Shown here: piece after piece, positions 9,463 through 17,724 of the stretch | How the letters are laid out: each line of letters begins with the position of its first letter | Numbering within the stretch: position 1 is the first letter of the stretch | Origin: Thiobacillus denitrificans DSM 12475 | Lineage (GTDB): Bacteria; Pseudomonadota; Gammaproteobacteria; Burkholderiales; Thiobacillaceae | NCBI RefSeq assembly: GCF_000376425.1 | Contig: NZ_AQWL01000011.1 | Coordinates: forward strand, 27,322-91,321 | Direction of reading: 5' to 3' | DNA: 64,000 bases | Translations under genes and position numbers: made by a program | Notes under the pieces: model-generated | Told to the model about the DNA's origin: nothing | Seen by the model: only the letters and a program-made list of their open reading frames with translations | Database searches by the model: none

Positions 9463-11679
9463 CTATTTGGTTGTGTAGACGAACACGCCGTCCCAGTCGG
9501 CGGGCGGCGGCGTTTCGCGGAAATGCGCGATGCGTTCGAGATAGATATCGTACAGCGTGCGTGGCGTGCGGGCATTGAGCGCGGTGAGCGCCGATTCGGC
9601 CGCAACCCAATCCTGTGACTGATAGCGCGCGAAGGCAAGCTCGAAATCGGCGGCGCCCTGACGCACCGACTCGTCAAGGCTGGCCTTCCCGCCCAGCGGT
9701 TCGTATATCGCCACCGGAGTTTCCTTGCCCTTGACGCGCACGTCGTCGATCTTCATGAAGACATGATCCGGATCGGCCTCGACCGTCGTCTGCGTGACCA
9801 GGATGCCGACGCCGTATTGCTTGGTGATGCCTTCGAGGCGCGAGCCGAGGTTCACCGCGTCGCCCATCACTGTGTAGGCCATGCGGAATTCGGAGCCCAT
9901 GTTGCCGACGCTCATGCGCCCGCTGTTGACGCCGACGCCGATCTTCACCTCGGGCCAGCCGCGCGCGGCGAACTCCCGATTCAGTTGGGGCAGCGCAGCC
10001 TGCATGTCGAGCGCGGTCTGCACCGCGCGGGAAGCGTGGTCACTCAGATCGACCGGCGCGTTCCAGAACGCCATGATGGCGTCGCCGATGTACTTGTCGA
10101 TGGTGCCGCGCTGCTGCTGCACGATGCGTGTCATGGTCGACAGGTAGGCGTTGAGCACTTCGGCGAGTTCGGCCGGCGGCAGCTTTTCGGAGAAATTGGT
10201 GAAGCCGCGGATGTCGGAAAACAGCACGCTCATGTCGCGCGACTGTCCTTCCATCGTGTAATGCGCGGGGTTCTGGCTCATTTCGGCCGCCAGCTCGGGC
10301 GGCACATACTGGCCGAACAGTTTGGTGATCTGGCGCTTGCTGCGGGTGGCGGCAAAAAAACCGTAGGCGGTGTTGAGCGCATACAGGCCGAGCAGCGTCA
10401 GCATCGGCGCCGCCATCGGCACCACCATGAAGCGCGACCACGCTGCGCCATAGGCGGCCAGCAGCAATGCCAGCAACGCAATACTGGCTGCCAGCCCGAT
10501 GGCCGGCCCGAACCGTAGCAGCACTGCCGTCAGCAAGGCACCCAGCAGCAGCACGGCGATCAGCCGCGCGTCGTCCGCCCACGGCGGGGTGGCGCGGGTG
10601 GTGCCGTCGAGCATGCCGGTGATCAGGTGGGCATGGATCTCGACTCCCGGGAAGGCGTTGGAAAATGGCGTCACACGCAGGTCGGCCAGTCCCGGCGCGG
10701 TCGAGCCCAGCAGCACGATGCGGTTTTCCAGCTGCTCCGGCGGCGCCTTGCCGTCCAGCACCCGGGCCACTGAAATGTAGGGGAAAGGCGAACCGGAACG
10801 GTACGGCACATGCACACTGCCGTCCGCACTGAGCGGGACGCGAAGGCCGCCCACCTCCACCCACGGCGCAACGTACTGCCGCCCCAGCAAGGTCTGCCGA
10901 TCGACGCCGGCATGAACCGGCTCGCCGCCGAACGCCACCCGCAGGGTAGCGGCCGACAGCGCCAGGTAGTAGCCTGCGCCATACGGGCTGACCAGATTCA
11001 TCTGGCGCGCCGTGCCATCCTCGTCGGCCCGCATGTTGAAAAATCCCGCGCCCTGGGCCGCATTCTGGAAAACCGCCAGGTTCGCGCCGTAACCCGTCGG
11101 CGGCGGCATACCCGGCCGCAGCGGCGCGAACGCCGCGGCAGGCAGGGAGGGCGGCGGCAACACGCCGCTTTTGGCGTTGCCGTAGCCCTGCGGAATGAAG
11201 TAATAGCCCAGCGACAGCGGGCGTTCGGCGAGCATCTGCGCGAAGCGGGCGTCGTAATCGAGACGCGGCGCAAGCCGTTCGAGCGCCGCCCGGAAATCGC
11301 GGCTGCCCGCCAGATCGCGTTGCGCCAGTTGTTGAAGGGTGGCGAGCCCCGAGCTCGTGTCCGGCTCGGCAAACACCACGTCGAAGCCGACCGCCGCCAC
11401 GCCATAGCGGTCGAACAGCTGCCCGACCAGCGCGCTCATGGTGTCGCGGCTCCACGGCCAGCGGCCGAGGCTTTTCAGGCTGGCCTCGTCGATGTCGAGG
11501 ATGGCGATGCGGTCGTCCGCCCCGGTTGGCGCGGTGCGCTTCAGCCAGGCGTCATACAGCCAGGCCTCGGCGCGCTGCATCGGCGCGATGTGGATCAGTC
11601 CCGCGACATGCGCCGCTATCAGCAGGACAAACAGTGCAGACAGCCCGGCCTGCACCAGCCTGGATAAAACGCGCTTCAC
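9463..11679 (-). CDS. CHASE2-domain adenylate/guanylate cyclase
   Basis: A 738-residue membrane cyclase. It has an N-terminal anchor (about 10-33), a long periplasmic CHASE2 sensor (about 35-330; DRIAILDIDEASL, GRWPWSRDTM), three membrane segments (about 345-430) and a cytoplasmic class III cyclase domain (about 475-660). The cyclase metal aspartates are in LFSDIRGFTNFSE and GDAIMAFWNAP, and the dimer/transition-state region is VGNMGSEFRMAYTVMGDAVNLGSRLE. Whether it makes cAMP or cGMP is not settled by what I can read. It starts with GTG, and that GTGA overlaps the stop of the M48 peptidase gene, so translation is coupled. A C-terminal extension of about 70 residues may be TPR-like. Confidence 0.93.
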   Translation of the reverse strand: MKRVLSRLVQAGLSALFVLLIAAHVAGLIHIAPMQRAEAWLYDAWLKRTAPTGADDRIAILDIDEASLKSLGRWPWSRDTMSALVGQLFDRYGVAAVGFDVVFAEPDTSSGLATLQQLAQRDLAGSRDFRAALERLAPRLDYDARFAQMLAERPLSLGYYFIPQGYGNAKSGVLPPPSLPAAAFAPLRPGMPPPTGYGANLAVFQNAAQGAGFFNMRADEDGTARQMNLVSPYGAGYYLALSAATLRVAFGGEPVHAGVDRQTLLGRQYVAPWVEVGGLRVPLSADGSVHVPYRSGSPFPYISVARVLDGKAPPEQLENRIVLLGSTAPGLADLRVTPFSNAFPGVEIHAHLITGMLDGTTRATPPWADDARLIAVLLLGALLTAVLLRFGPAIGLAASIALLALLLAAYGAAWSRFMVVPMAAPMLTLLGLYALNTAYGFFAATRSKRQITKLFGQYVPPELAAEMSQNPAHYTMEGQSRDMSVLFSDIRGFTNFSEKLPPAELAEVLNAYLSTMTRIVQQQRGTIDKYIGDAIMAFWNAPVDLSDHASRAVQTALDMQAALPQLNREFAARGWPEVKIGVGVNSGRMSVGNMGSEFRMAYTVMGDAVNLGSRLEGITKQYGVGILVTQTTVEADPDHVFMKIDDVRVKGKETPVAIYEPLGGKASLDESVRQGAADFELAFARYQSQDWVAAESALTALNARTPRTLYDIYLERIAHFRETPPPADWDGVFVYTTK

Positions 11680-12629
11680 CGAATGCGGTAGAAACGGTCG
11701 GCCAGTTCCTTGCCGCGAACGGCATCGAAACGCCCATCCACGGCTTCACCCAGCGCAGCGAGCCGCTCAGCCGGATGCGGATGGGTTTTGTAGAGCAGGC
11801 TGGTGCGGTTGTCCTTGGCAGGCAGCCCTGCCATGTCCTGCAGCACTTCTGGCAGGCCCCACGGGGTATAGCCCGCGCGTGCGGCATAGACGACGCCGAT
11901 GCGATCAGCCTCGAATTCGGCATTCTTGTCGAGCCCGCGCGCCATGATTTCGGCGCCGTTGCCGATCAGGTTCTGCACCGCCTGATCGCTGCCCTTCGCC
12001 TTGCTGCTGGCGGCCTGCCCCAGCGCACCGATCAGGCTGGATTGTTTCAGTACCTTGAGATGATGCTTCTGGCTGACATGGGCGATTTCATGTCCCAGCA
12101 CGCCGGCCAGCTCGGCCTCGTTGGTGAGGCGCCGGTACAGGCCCTTCGTCACGAACACATAGCCGCCGGGCGCGGCGAAGGCGTTGATGTCTTCGGTGTC
12201 GAGCACGCCGAAGTGCCAGGCAATGTCCTTGCGCCCGCTCTGCAGCGCCACCCAGTTGCCCACCAGGTTGACGTAGCGTTGCAGTTTGTCGTCTCGCACC
12301 AGCGGCACCGCGCCCAGCAGGTTGCCCGAAATCTGCTTGCCGATGCGCATTTCCTCTTCGGGAGAGTAATCGCCGAACAGGGCAAACCCCAACTGGCGGG
12401 CATCGATTTTCTGCTTGGCCGGAGGCGGGGGGGCGGCGGCGTCTTGTGCCGTTGCGGGAGCCTGAGTTGGGGACGGCGCCGGCTGCTGCGCAGGCGCCGG
12501 CTGGCTTTGCTTGTCCTTGTTCAATTCCTGCTTGATGCGCTCTTCCAGCAATTTTCCCAGATCGAGACCGGCGGACATCCCGCTGAAAGAAGCCAGCGAA
12601 ACCGCCAATACCATCAATTTGATTTTCAT
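11676..12629 (-). CDS. Periplasmic M48-family metallopeptidase (BepA/LoiP-like)
   Basis: A 317-residue exported peptidase. A signal sequence (MKIKLMVLAVSLASFSGM) is followed by a Gln/Pro/Ala-rich linker (about 40-75) and an M48 domain with the zinc motif HEIAH (His180, Glu181, His184) and a downstream NAEFEADRIG glutamate ligand. M48 periplasmic members degrade or check misfolded outer-membrane proteins. The ATG at 12629 is preferred over a GTG 15 bases upstream because GGGAGAA precedes it. The TGATG overlap with the upstream SH3 gene and the GTGA overlap with the downstream cyclase mark a tightly coupled operon. No TPR repeats follow the peptidase domain, unlike full-length BepA. Confidence 0.88.
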   Translation of the reverse strand: MKIKLMVLAVSLASFSGMSAGLDLGKLLEERIKQELNKDKQSQPAPAQQPAPSPTQAPATAQDAAAPPPPAKQKIDARQLGFALFGDYSPEEEMRIGKQISGNLLGAVPLVRDDKLQRYVNLVGNWVALQSGRKDIAWHFGVLDTEDINAFAAPGGYVFVTKGLYRRLTNEAELAGVLGHEIAHVSQKHHLKVLKQSSLIGALGQAASSKAKGSDQAVQNLIGNGAEIMARGLDKNAEFEADRIGVVYAARAGYTPWGLPEVLQDMAGLPAKDNRTSLLYKTHPHPAERLAALGEAVDGRFDAVRGKELADRFYRIR

Positions 12630-13159
12630 CAGTTGTTCTCCCACGGTGACGACGCCTGTTGGGGTCTGGGCTCGGGTAAGCCCGGCACATTGACCGCCGC
12701 CAGGCCGGACTGGCCGGCAAAACTTCTGGCCTGTGCGGTCGTCGCCGCCCAGTTGTCCAGCCGCGCCAGTTCGTCGCCATTGAACTTGGCCTGCTTCAAC
12801 TCTTCGTCATTCAGGCCGCGCAAGCCGGCCACCGCGACCACGCGGCTGGGATCTGACTTGGTGGTGGCGGCGCCCACCACGTCGCCCAGCCCCGCGCCGC
12901 CGATCCCGCCGGCACCGGCACGCACCGACAGCAGGCGGATCCAGCCGGTGGTTTTGCCCGAGCTCACGCGCAGCCAGCCGCCCTGCTTGGCGAGGATGTT
13001 GACGCTGGCGCCCTTGGCCGCGCTGCCCGTCACCGTGGAGGTGGCGCTGGGTTGACTGTAGAGCTTGTCGTTGCGCAAGACCGTGCCGGACGCAGCCCAG
13101 GCGGATGCGGCGCTCACGCACAGCGTCAATGCCGTTAGCGGAATCAGGAAATTTTTCAT
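12629..13159 (-). CDS. Secreted bacterial SH3-domain protein
   Basis: A 176-residue protein with a signal peptide (MKNFLIPLTALTLCVSAASAWAA). A single bacterial SH3 domain (about 25-80) carries the typical pattern of variable-loop Ala-Lys-Gly-Ala-Ser and GWLRVSSGKTTGWI. Such domains usually bind peptidoglycan or proteins in the periplasm. The C-terminal half (after a Gly/Ala-rich hinge near residue 85) contains VAVAGLRGLNDEELKQAKFN, which recurs in families annotated only as SH3-containing. It opens the four-gene minus-strand operon and has GGAGA upstream. Confidence 0.85.
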   Translation of the reverse strand: MKNFLIPLTALTLCVSAASAWAASGTVLRNDKLYSQPSATSTVTGSAAKGASVNILAKQGGWLRVSSGKTTGWIRLLSVRAGAGGIGGAGLGDVVGAATTKSDPSRVVAVAGLRGLNDEELKQAKFNGDELARLDNWAATTAQARSFAGQSGLAAVNVPGLPEPRPQQASSPWENN

Positions 13160-13242
13160 GGTGTGTCTTCTCCGTCTGAGGCAAAACTGTATGGCCTGCC
13201 ACCCGATGGCGCAAGCGCCTTTGATGACGTTATGATGCCGCG

Positions 13243-14037
13243 ATGAGTTTTCTTGCGGCTTCCATCGAATCGCTCGGCGCCAAAGTCGCCGGCTGGTTCA
13301 CCGTCGGTTACGGCATGTTCGCCTTCCTGGCCAAGGCCGCTCTGCTGCTGCTGGACCGCACCACCTGGAACCGCGCCACCTTCGACGTGGTGGTGAAGCA
13401 GGTCTACTTTACCGCGGTGCAGATTCTGCATGTTTTTCTCGGCTACGCGCTGGTCATTTCGTGGCTGATCATCACCATCATCCTGTCGACTGCACGCGAC
13501 TTCGGCCTCACCGAATTTGCCAGCGAAATGACCATCCGCGTGCTGGTGCTGGAACTGCTGCCCTTCCTCACTGCACTCTTCATCGCACTGCGATCCGGCA
13601 GCGCCATCAACACGGAAGTCGCGCTGATGCAGGTCAATAACGAATTGGATGCGTTGGCACATTGCAAGGTTCCGCCGATGCAGTTCGAGTTCCTGCCACG
13701 GCTGATCGGCGGCGTCATCTCAGTCGTCACCCTGGCAAGCCTCGCCGGCCTGCTCGCGCTGCTGATGGGCTACCTCGCGATTTACGGTACGAACGCAGCG
13801 GGTTTTGCGCCATTCACCCAGACCATCGCCAAGATTTTCGACTTCAAGATCATGGCCGGACTGCTCGTCAAATGTGCGCTGTTCGGACTGGCCGTCACCC
13901 TGATCCCGGTCACCGCCGGCCTGGAAACACCGAAAAAGCTCTTCATGGTTCCGGTCTCCGTATTGCGCGGCATGATGCGGGTGTTCTTCGCCATCGTGGC
14001 GATCGAGGTGGTGTCATTAGCGCTCAAATACGTCTGA
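13243..14037 (+). CDS. mlaE: MlaE-family lipid ABC transporter permease
   Basis: A 264-residue inner-membrane protein with about five to six hydrophobic segments and the MlaE features: an amphipathic N-terminus, the VKQVYFTAVQIL segment, and RSGSAINTEVALMQVNNELDAL, the cytoplasmic coupling helix with the conserved Glu-Ala-Leu pattern. MlaE permeases move phospholipids or other hydrophobic molecules between the inner membrane and MlaD rings. It diverges from the SH3-M48-cyclase operon, with 83 bases between the starts. The three following genes overlap it or one another by about 4 bases and form its operon. Confidence 0.88.
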   Translation: MSFLAASIESLGAKVAGWFTVGYGMFAFLAKAALLLLDRTTWNRATFDVVVKQVYFTAVQILHVFLGYALVISWLIITIILSTARDFGLTEFASEMTIRVLVLELLPFLTALFIALRSGSAINTEVALMQVNNELDALAHCKVPPMQFEFLPRLIGGVISVVTLASLAGLLALLMGYLAIYGTNAAGFAPFTQTIAKIFDFKIMAGLLVKCALFGLAVTLIPVTAGLETPKKLFMVPVSVLRGMMRVFFAIVAIEVVSLALKYV

Positions 14038-14486
14038 TCCCGTTTGCCGACCGTACCGCACTGCTGGCAGCGACCGCCGCCCTGCCCGACGACGTGGCGC
14101 GCGTTGCGCCCGATCTGCCGCTGCGTGCCAACCTGTCTGCGCTCGACAACATCGCGCTGATCCCGCTTTATCAACGCCATTACAGCGCAGCGGAATCGAA
14201 CCGTCAGGCACAGCAATTTCTGGAACAGCTCGGCCATGCCGACATCGCACTGCTGCGTGATCCCGACATGACGGCGGCGCAGCGCTTCATCGCCAAGCTG
14301 GCGCGTGCGCTCATCCTCAGGCGTCCCCGCCTGGTCATCGACCACCCCGGCGCCATGCTTTACGATGTGCCCTACCCGAGTTTCATCCGGCAACTGGCGG
14401 CGCAGGAAGAGATAGCCGGCACCTGGGAAATTTACGACTTCAGCTGGAACCAGACTCTATACAACCAGGCACTTCATCCGGAATGA
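14034..14486 (+). CDS. ABC ATPase-like protein lacking Walker A
   Basis: About 130-150 residues in the place where the MlaF ATPase belongs. The readable part matches the helical subdomain and the end of an ABC ATPase. LRANLSALDNIALIP corresponds to the stretch after the Q-loop, DPDMTAAQRFIAKLARALILRRPRLVIDHPG to the signature and Walker B. The signature is degenerate (MTAAQ instead of LSGGQ), the catalytic Glu after Walker B is His, and there is no P-loop upstream, because that DNA encodes MlaE in another frame. The start is uncertain: CTG 14034 would give a CTGA overlap with mlaE like the ATGA overlaps downstream, and GTG 14094 is the first conventional start. It cannot hydrolyse ATP by the usual mechanism. 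Confidence 0.6.
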   Translation: MIPFADRTALLAATAALPDDVARVAPDLPLRANLSALDNIALIPLYQRHYSAAESNRQAQQFLEQLGHADIALLRDPDMTAAQRFIAKLARALILRRPRLVIDHPGAMLYDVPYPSFIRQLAAQEEIAGTWEIYDFSWNQTLYNQALHPE

Positions 14487-15430
14487 ACAAACTGCATTTC
14501 AAAGTGGGATTGTTTGCTGCGGCATCGCTGCTGCTGGCAGGCGCCTTCATCGTTTACCTGCTGCATGCGCGCGGATTTTTCGAAGACACCTTCCACCTGC
14601 AACTGGCGGCATCGAGTGCCGACGGCGTCGCTCCCGGCGTGCCCATCGTGTTTTCCGGCATCGAAATCGGCCGCGTCACCACGCTGGGGCTGAACGACGC
14701 CGGCGGCATCGTCATCCATGCCGAATTCCTCGGCCGCAACGCCAAATGGCTGAAGCAGAACAGTACCTTCACGCTGGACAAACCTCTCGTCGGCGGCGCC
14801 AGGATCCGCGTTGACTCGCCCGACCTCGACGCGCCCGCCCTGCCCGACAATTCCACCATGCTGCTGCTCACTTCCGACATCAGCAAGGAGATTCCGCTGC
14901 TGGTCGAGCGGGTCAAGGCGATTCTGGCCAACGTCGAGCATCTCACCCGCAAGGATGGCGAAATCAACGCCACGCTGGCCAACGTGAAGACCGTAACCGG
15001 ACGCATGACCGGCGAATACGGCGTGCTCGAAGGCGTGCTCGGCAGCCCCGAAAAAGCCCGCGCCGTCACCGATTCGCTCGACAAGACCCGCGCCCTCATC
15101 GGCAAGCTCGACAGCCTGGCCCTGAAAGTGGACGGCATGGCCGGCAAAACCGACCGATGGCTGTTTGCACCCGACGGCGTGGCCGAGCAGACGCGCGAAT
15201 CACTGGCCCAGGTGCGGCTGATGCTGGACGATGCACAATCCAGCCTGAAGAAAGCCGACGCCCTGATGACGAACGCGGTGGCGATTTCCGCCGACGTCAA
15301 GGGCGGCACGCAGGATATCGCCAGGCTGCGTGCCGAGATCGACGATGCGGTGCGCAAGGCCAACGCGCTGGTCAACGAGATCAACAAGAAGTGGCCGTTT
15401 GCGCGGGATCCCGAGGTGAAACTGCCATGA
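14483..15430 (+). CDS. mlaD: MlaD/MCE-domain lipid transport protein
   Basis: A 315-residue protein anchored by one N-terminal membrane segment (about 8-27). A single MCE domain follows (about 35-115; GVAPGVPIVFSGIEIGRV is the diagnostic strand-turn). Then comes a long, largely helical C-terminal region (about 130-305) with heptad-like spacing. MCE proteins form hexameric rings that carry lipids across the periplasm, and long helical tails can form a needle-like channel as in PqiB/LetB-type proteins. The ATG overlaps the preceding TGA (ATGA), and its own TGA overlaps the next ATG the same way. Confidence 0.88.
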   Translation: MNKLHFKVGLFAAASLLLAGAFIVYLLHARGFFEDTFHLQLAASSADGVAPGVPIVFSGIEIGRVTTLGLNDAGGIVIHAEFLGRNAKWLKQNSTFTLDKPLVGGARIRVDSPDLDAPALPDNSTMLLLTSDISKEIPLLVERVKAILANVEHLTRKDGEINATLANVKTVTGRMTGEYGVLEGVLGSPEKARAVTDSLDKTRALIGKLDSLALKVDGMAGKTDRWLFAPDGVAEQTRESLAQVRLMLDDAQSSLKKADALMTNAVAISADVKGGTQDIARLRAEIDDAVRKANALVNEINKKWPFARDPEVKLP

Positions 15431-16104
15431 AGACCCTCCTGCTTGCACTCGTCAGCCTGCTTGCGCTCGCTGCCTGCGGCAGCGGCGGCCCGCCGCCGCC
15501 GGACTGGAAAACCGATGCAGCCGACCTGATCGGACGCTATCAGAGGCACGCGCTGATGGGCGAAAACAGTCTGGCCGAGCGCTATTTCCAGCAGGCCGTC
15601 GCCGCCACCGGTGGTGCCGGCCGCGTCGCCGAGACGGCGCGCCTGTGGCTGGTGCGCTGCGCCACCCGCCGCGCCATGCTGATCGACGATGCCTGCAGCG
15701 AGTATGCCGAGCTGGCGCCACTCGAACCCAACGCCGCCGATCAGGTTTACTACCATTTCGTCACCCTGCGCTGGGAAGCCGTCGCAACGGCCCAGTTGCC
15801 CCGCCAGCACCGCGATCTGGTGAACGCAGCGGCCGGCAAGCGGCACGAGGTGCTCGGCAGAATCGAGGATCCGCTGGCGCGCCTGCTCGATGCCAGCCTG
15901 CTGGTGATGCGCAGGGAAGCCGATGCCGCCACGCTGGCGCTGGCTACGGAAACCGCTTCCGCCCAGGGCTGGCGGCAGCCCCTGCTGACCTATCTGAAGC
16001 TGCAGGAAAAACAGGCCGTGGCCCAGGGCAACGCCGCTGAACAGGCCCGGCTTGCCAGACGCATCCAGCTGGTCGAGCAGAGCTTCGCGCCCGGCGACAA
16101 GTAA
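15427..16104 (+). CDS. Outer-membrane-type lipoprotein of the Mla-like operon
   Basis: A 225-residue lipoprotein with signal sequence and lipobox LAAC (Cys17), then a Gly/Pro-rich tether and an all-helical body containing ENSLAERYFQQAVAATGG. It may be a TPR-like repeat fold. No named family is recognised. Residue 18 is Gly, so no Asp inner-membrane retention signal is present and sorting to the outer membrane is expected. The ATGA overlap with mlaD makes it a component or accessory of the lipid transporter, comparable by position to PqiC-type lipoproteins, though the fold looks different. Confidence 0.65.
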   Translation: MKTLLLALVSLLALAACGSGGPPPPDWKTDAADLIGRYQRHALMGENSLAERYFQQAVAATGGAGRVAETARLWLVRCATRRAMLIDDACSEYAELAPLEPNAADQVYYHFVTLRWEAVATAQLPRQHRDLVNAAAGKRHEVLGRIEDPLARLLDASLLVMRREADAATLALATETASAQGWRQPLLTYLKLQEKQAVAQGNAAEQARLARRIQLVEQSFAPGDK

Positions 16105-16347
16105 AGTCCGCCTTCAAACGCGGGCCACCATGACATGCCTTGGCGACATTCTTACGCCGCATTTTAAGTGCTGGTGGGCTGCGCCTGGTTTCCCGGCGAC
16201 CGAGTGGCTTCCACTGCCCCGCCTGCGGGCTGGCAGGCCGCATTGACAAGCCTGCACGGCATGATTAACGTGCAGCCTCGGAGAGTTTCCTCTTCGTATA
16301 TACAAATAAGTTGTAACCCAACATTCAATCAATAAGGAGGAGGTACC

Positions 16348-16857
16348 ATGAAATACACGCCAATCGCACTGGCCGCCCTGGCAGTATTCGCCACCGCTGC
16401 GCACGCTGCACCCGCCATGATGTCCACCGACTGGACCGCGCAGGCCTGCGACGCCTGGAACAAGGATGCTGCCCTGACCGGCGGCCTGGGCGACAAGTGG
16501 ATCAAGAACGACAAGGAACGCGGCTACAAGATCATTCACCTGTATCGCACCGACTGCGGCGAGGCAACCCAGACGGAACTGAAGATCGTCCACAAGGACG
16601 GCAAAGCCATGTGCGTCTACGGCGGCGCGGTACAGAACGCCAAGATGGATTACGCAGTCGACTACACCATGCACGCCACCACCGAGCGCTGGAATGAAAT
16701 GGGGGCGGGCGAATACGGCCCGATGAAAGCGATGATGTTCGGCCGCCTCAAGTTCACCGGCCCGAAAATGGAAGCCATGGGCGTGATGGGACCGTTCGAG
16801 GCCTTCCTGCGCCTGCCGGGCAAAATCCCCGGCGACCAGGCCTGCCCTGCCAAGTAA
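16348..16857 (+). CDS. Secreted SCP2-like (sterol-carrier fold) protein
   Basis: A 169-residue protein with a clear signal peptide (IALAALAVFATAAHAAP) and an excellent ribosome site (AAGGAGGAGG). The mature part ends with a gene pattern typical of SCP2-type lipid-binding domains (FGRLKFTGPKMEAM, then GPFEAFLRLPGKI), preceded by strands containing LKIVHKDGKAMCVYGG. Four cysteines in the mature region could form disulfides. Position just after the Mla-type operon fits a lipid-related role, but it has its own upstream gap of 243 bases and its own terminator, so it is probably transcribed separately. Confidence 0.7.
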   Translation: MKYTPIALAALAVFATAAHAAPAMMSTDWTAQACDAWNKDAALTGGLGDKWIKNDKERGYKIIHLYRTDCGEATQTELKIVHKDGKAMCVYGGAVQNAKMDYAVDYTMHATTERWNEMGAGEYGPMKAMMFGRLKFTGPKMEAMGVMGPFEAFLRLPGKIPGDQACPAK

Positions 16858-16874
16858 GCTCGCCGCACTACAAG

Positions 16875-16903
16875 AAAGCCGGGGGATTTTCCCGGCTTTT
16901 TTT
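16875..16903 (+). terminator. Intrinsic terminator after the SCP2-like gene
   Basis: AAAGCCGGG (16875-16883) pairs with CCCGGCTTT (16891-16899), followed by a run of seven T. This is a textbook rho-independent terminator. Confidence 0.9.
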
Positions 16904-16974
16904 ACGTCGGTACAACAGGAGGTGGTGCCAGGCGCATGACCGGGAACCGGTTCGGCAGGATCCCTGGCCGTTCG

Positions 16975-17472
16975 CTAATCCGAGGCGGCCGTATTCACCA
17001 GCTTGGTGAGAAGCGAGACCAGTCGGTGGTTCTCGGCGCCCGTCAATGACCGGCGCATCCAGTCGCCTATAACCGTATGCAGTTCAGACATTGCCTTCTC
17101 CAGAACGGGCATCGCCTGAGCGGTAAGCGCAACGGGCTTGACGCGACGATCGGCGTGCTGCATCGAGCGGGTGACCAGGCCCCGTGTTTCCAGTTGCCGC
17201 AATACCTTGGTCAGCCCGCCGGAGGTGATCAACACCGCGCGTTGAATCTCCGACGGCGTCAGCGCATGGGGCGGCGGGGTGCGGCGCAGACTGGCCAGCA
17301 CATCGAACTCAGCCGGGCTCAAGCCGTTGGCAGCCATGACCCTGGTCGCGCGGGAATGTTGTGCCGTGTAGGCCTGCGTAAGGACGAGCCCTAATGGCAG
17401 CATCTGTGCATCGTAGGATTCGGGCCAGTGCTGACGGTGCATATCAAGGGGATTGGCGATTCTGTCGGCCAT
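16975..17472 (-). CDS. MarR-family transcriptional regulator
   Basis: A 165-residue winged-helix regulator. The DNA-binding region (about 55-115) shows LSPAEFDVLASLRRTPPPHALTPSEIQRAVLITSGGLTKVLRQLETRGLV with the recognition helix at SGGLTKVLRQLE and the wing at HADRRVKPVALT. MarR proteins repress efflux or degradation genes and release DNA on binding small phenolic or lipophilic ligands. It is divergent from the RND efflux operon, with a perfect inverted repeat between the starts, so autoregulation and control of the pump are likely. Confidence 0.88.
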   Translation of the reverse strand: MADRIANPLDMHRQHWPESYDAQMLPLGLVLTQAYTAQHSRATRVMAANGLSPAEFDVLASLRRTPPPHALTPSEIQRAVLITSGGLTKVLRQLETRGLVTRSMQHADRRVKPVALTAQAMPVLEKAMSELHTVIGDWMRRSLTGAENHRLVSLLTKLVNTAASD

Positions 17473-17510
17473 GTCGGGGGCGCTTGTTCATGGAACGGTA
17501 ATGCAGTTAA

Positions 17511-17526
17511 TTATCTTGCTAGATAA
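17511..17526. promoter_or_regulatory. Candidate MarR operator
   Basis: TTATCT (17511-17516) and AGATAA (17521-17526) form a perfect inverted repeat with a 4-base spacer. It sits in an AT-rich stretch between the divergent MarR and RND-adaptor genes. Size and placement fit a MarR dimer site. Confidence 0.6.
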
Positions 17527-17724
17527 ATAATTATGCAATATGCTTTACCGCTTGAAGCGGCTCTCAATACCAGTGACCATACAGACACCAGATACACCGT
17601 TTTGCCACCCTGCTTCAAGCCCTGCAGCACAAATAGACTCTATCCTGCCCAACGCCCACCAAGGCCAAGACCGATGATTACCCATCCCGAGCCCGCCCTC
17701 ACCCCCCGCCAACAAGGATTGTCC

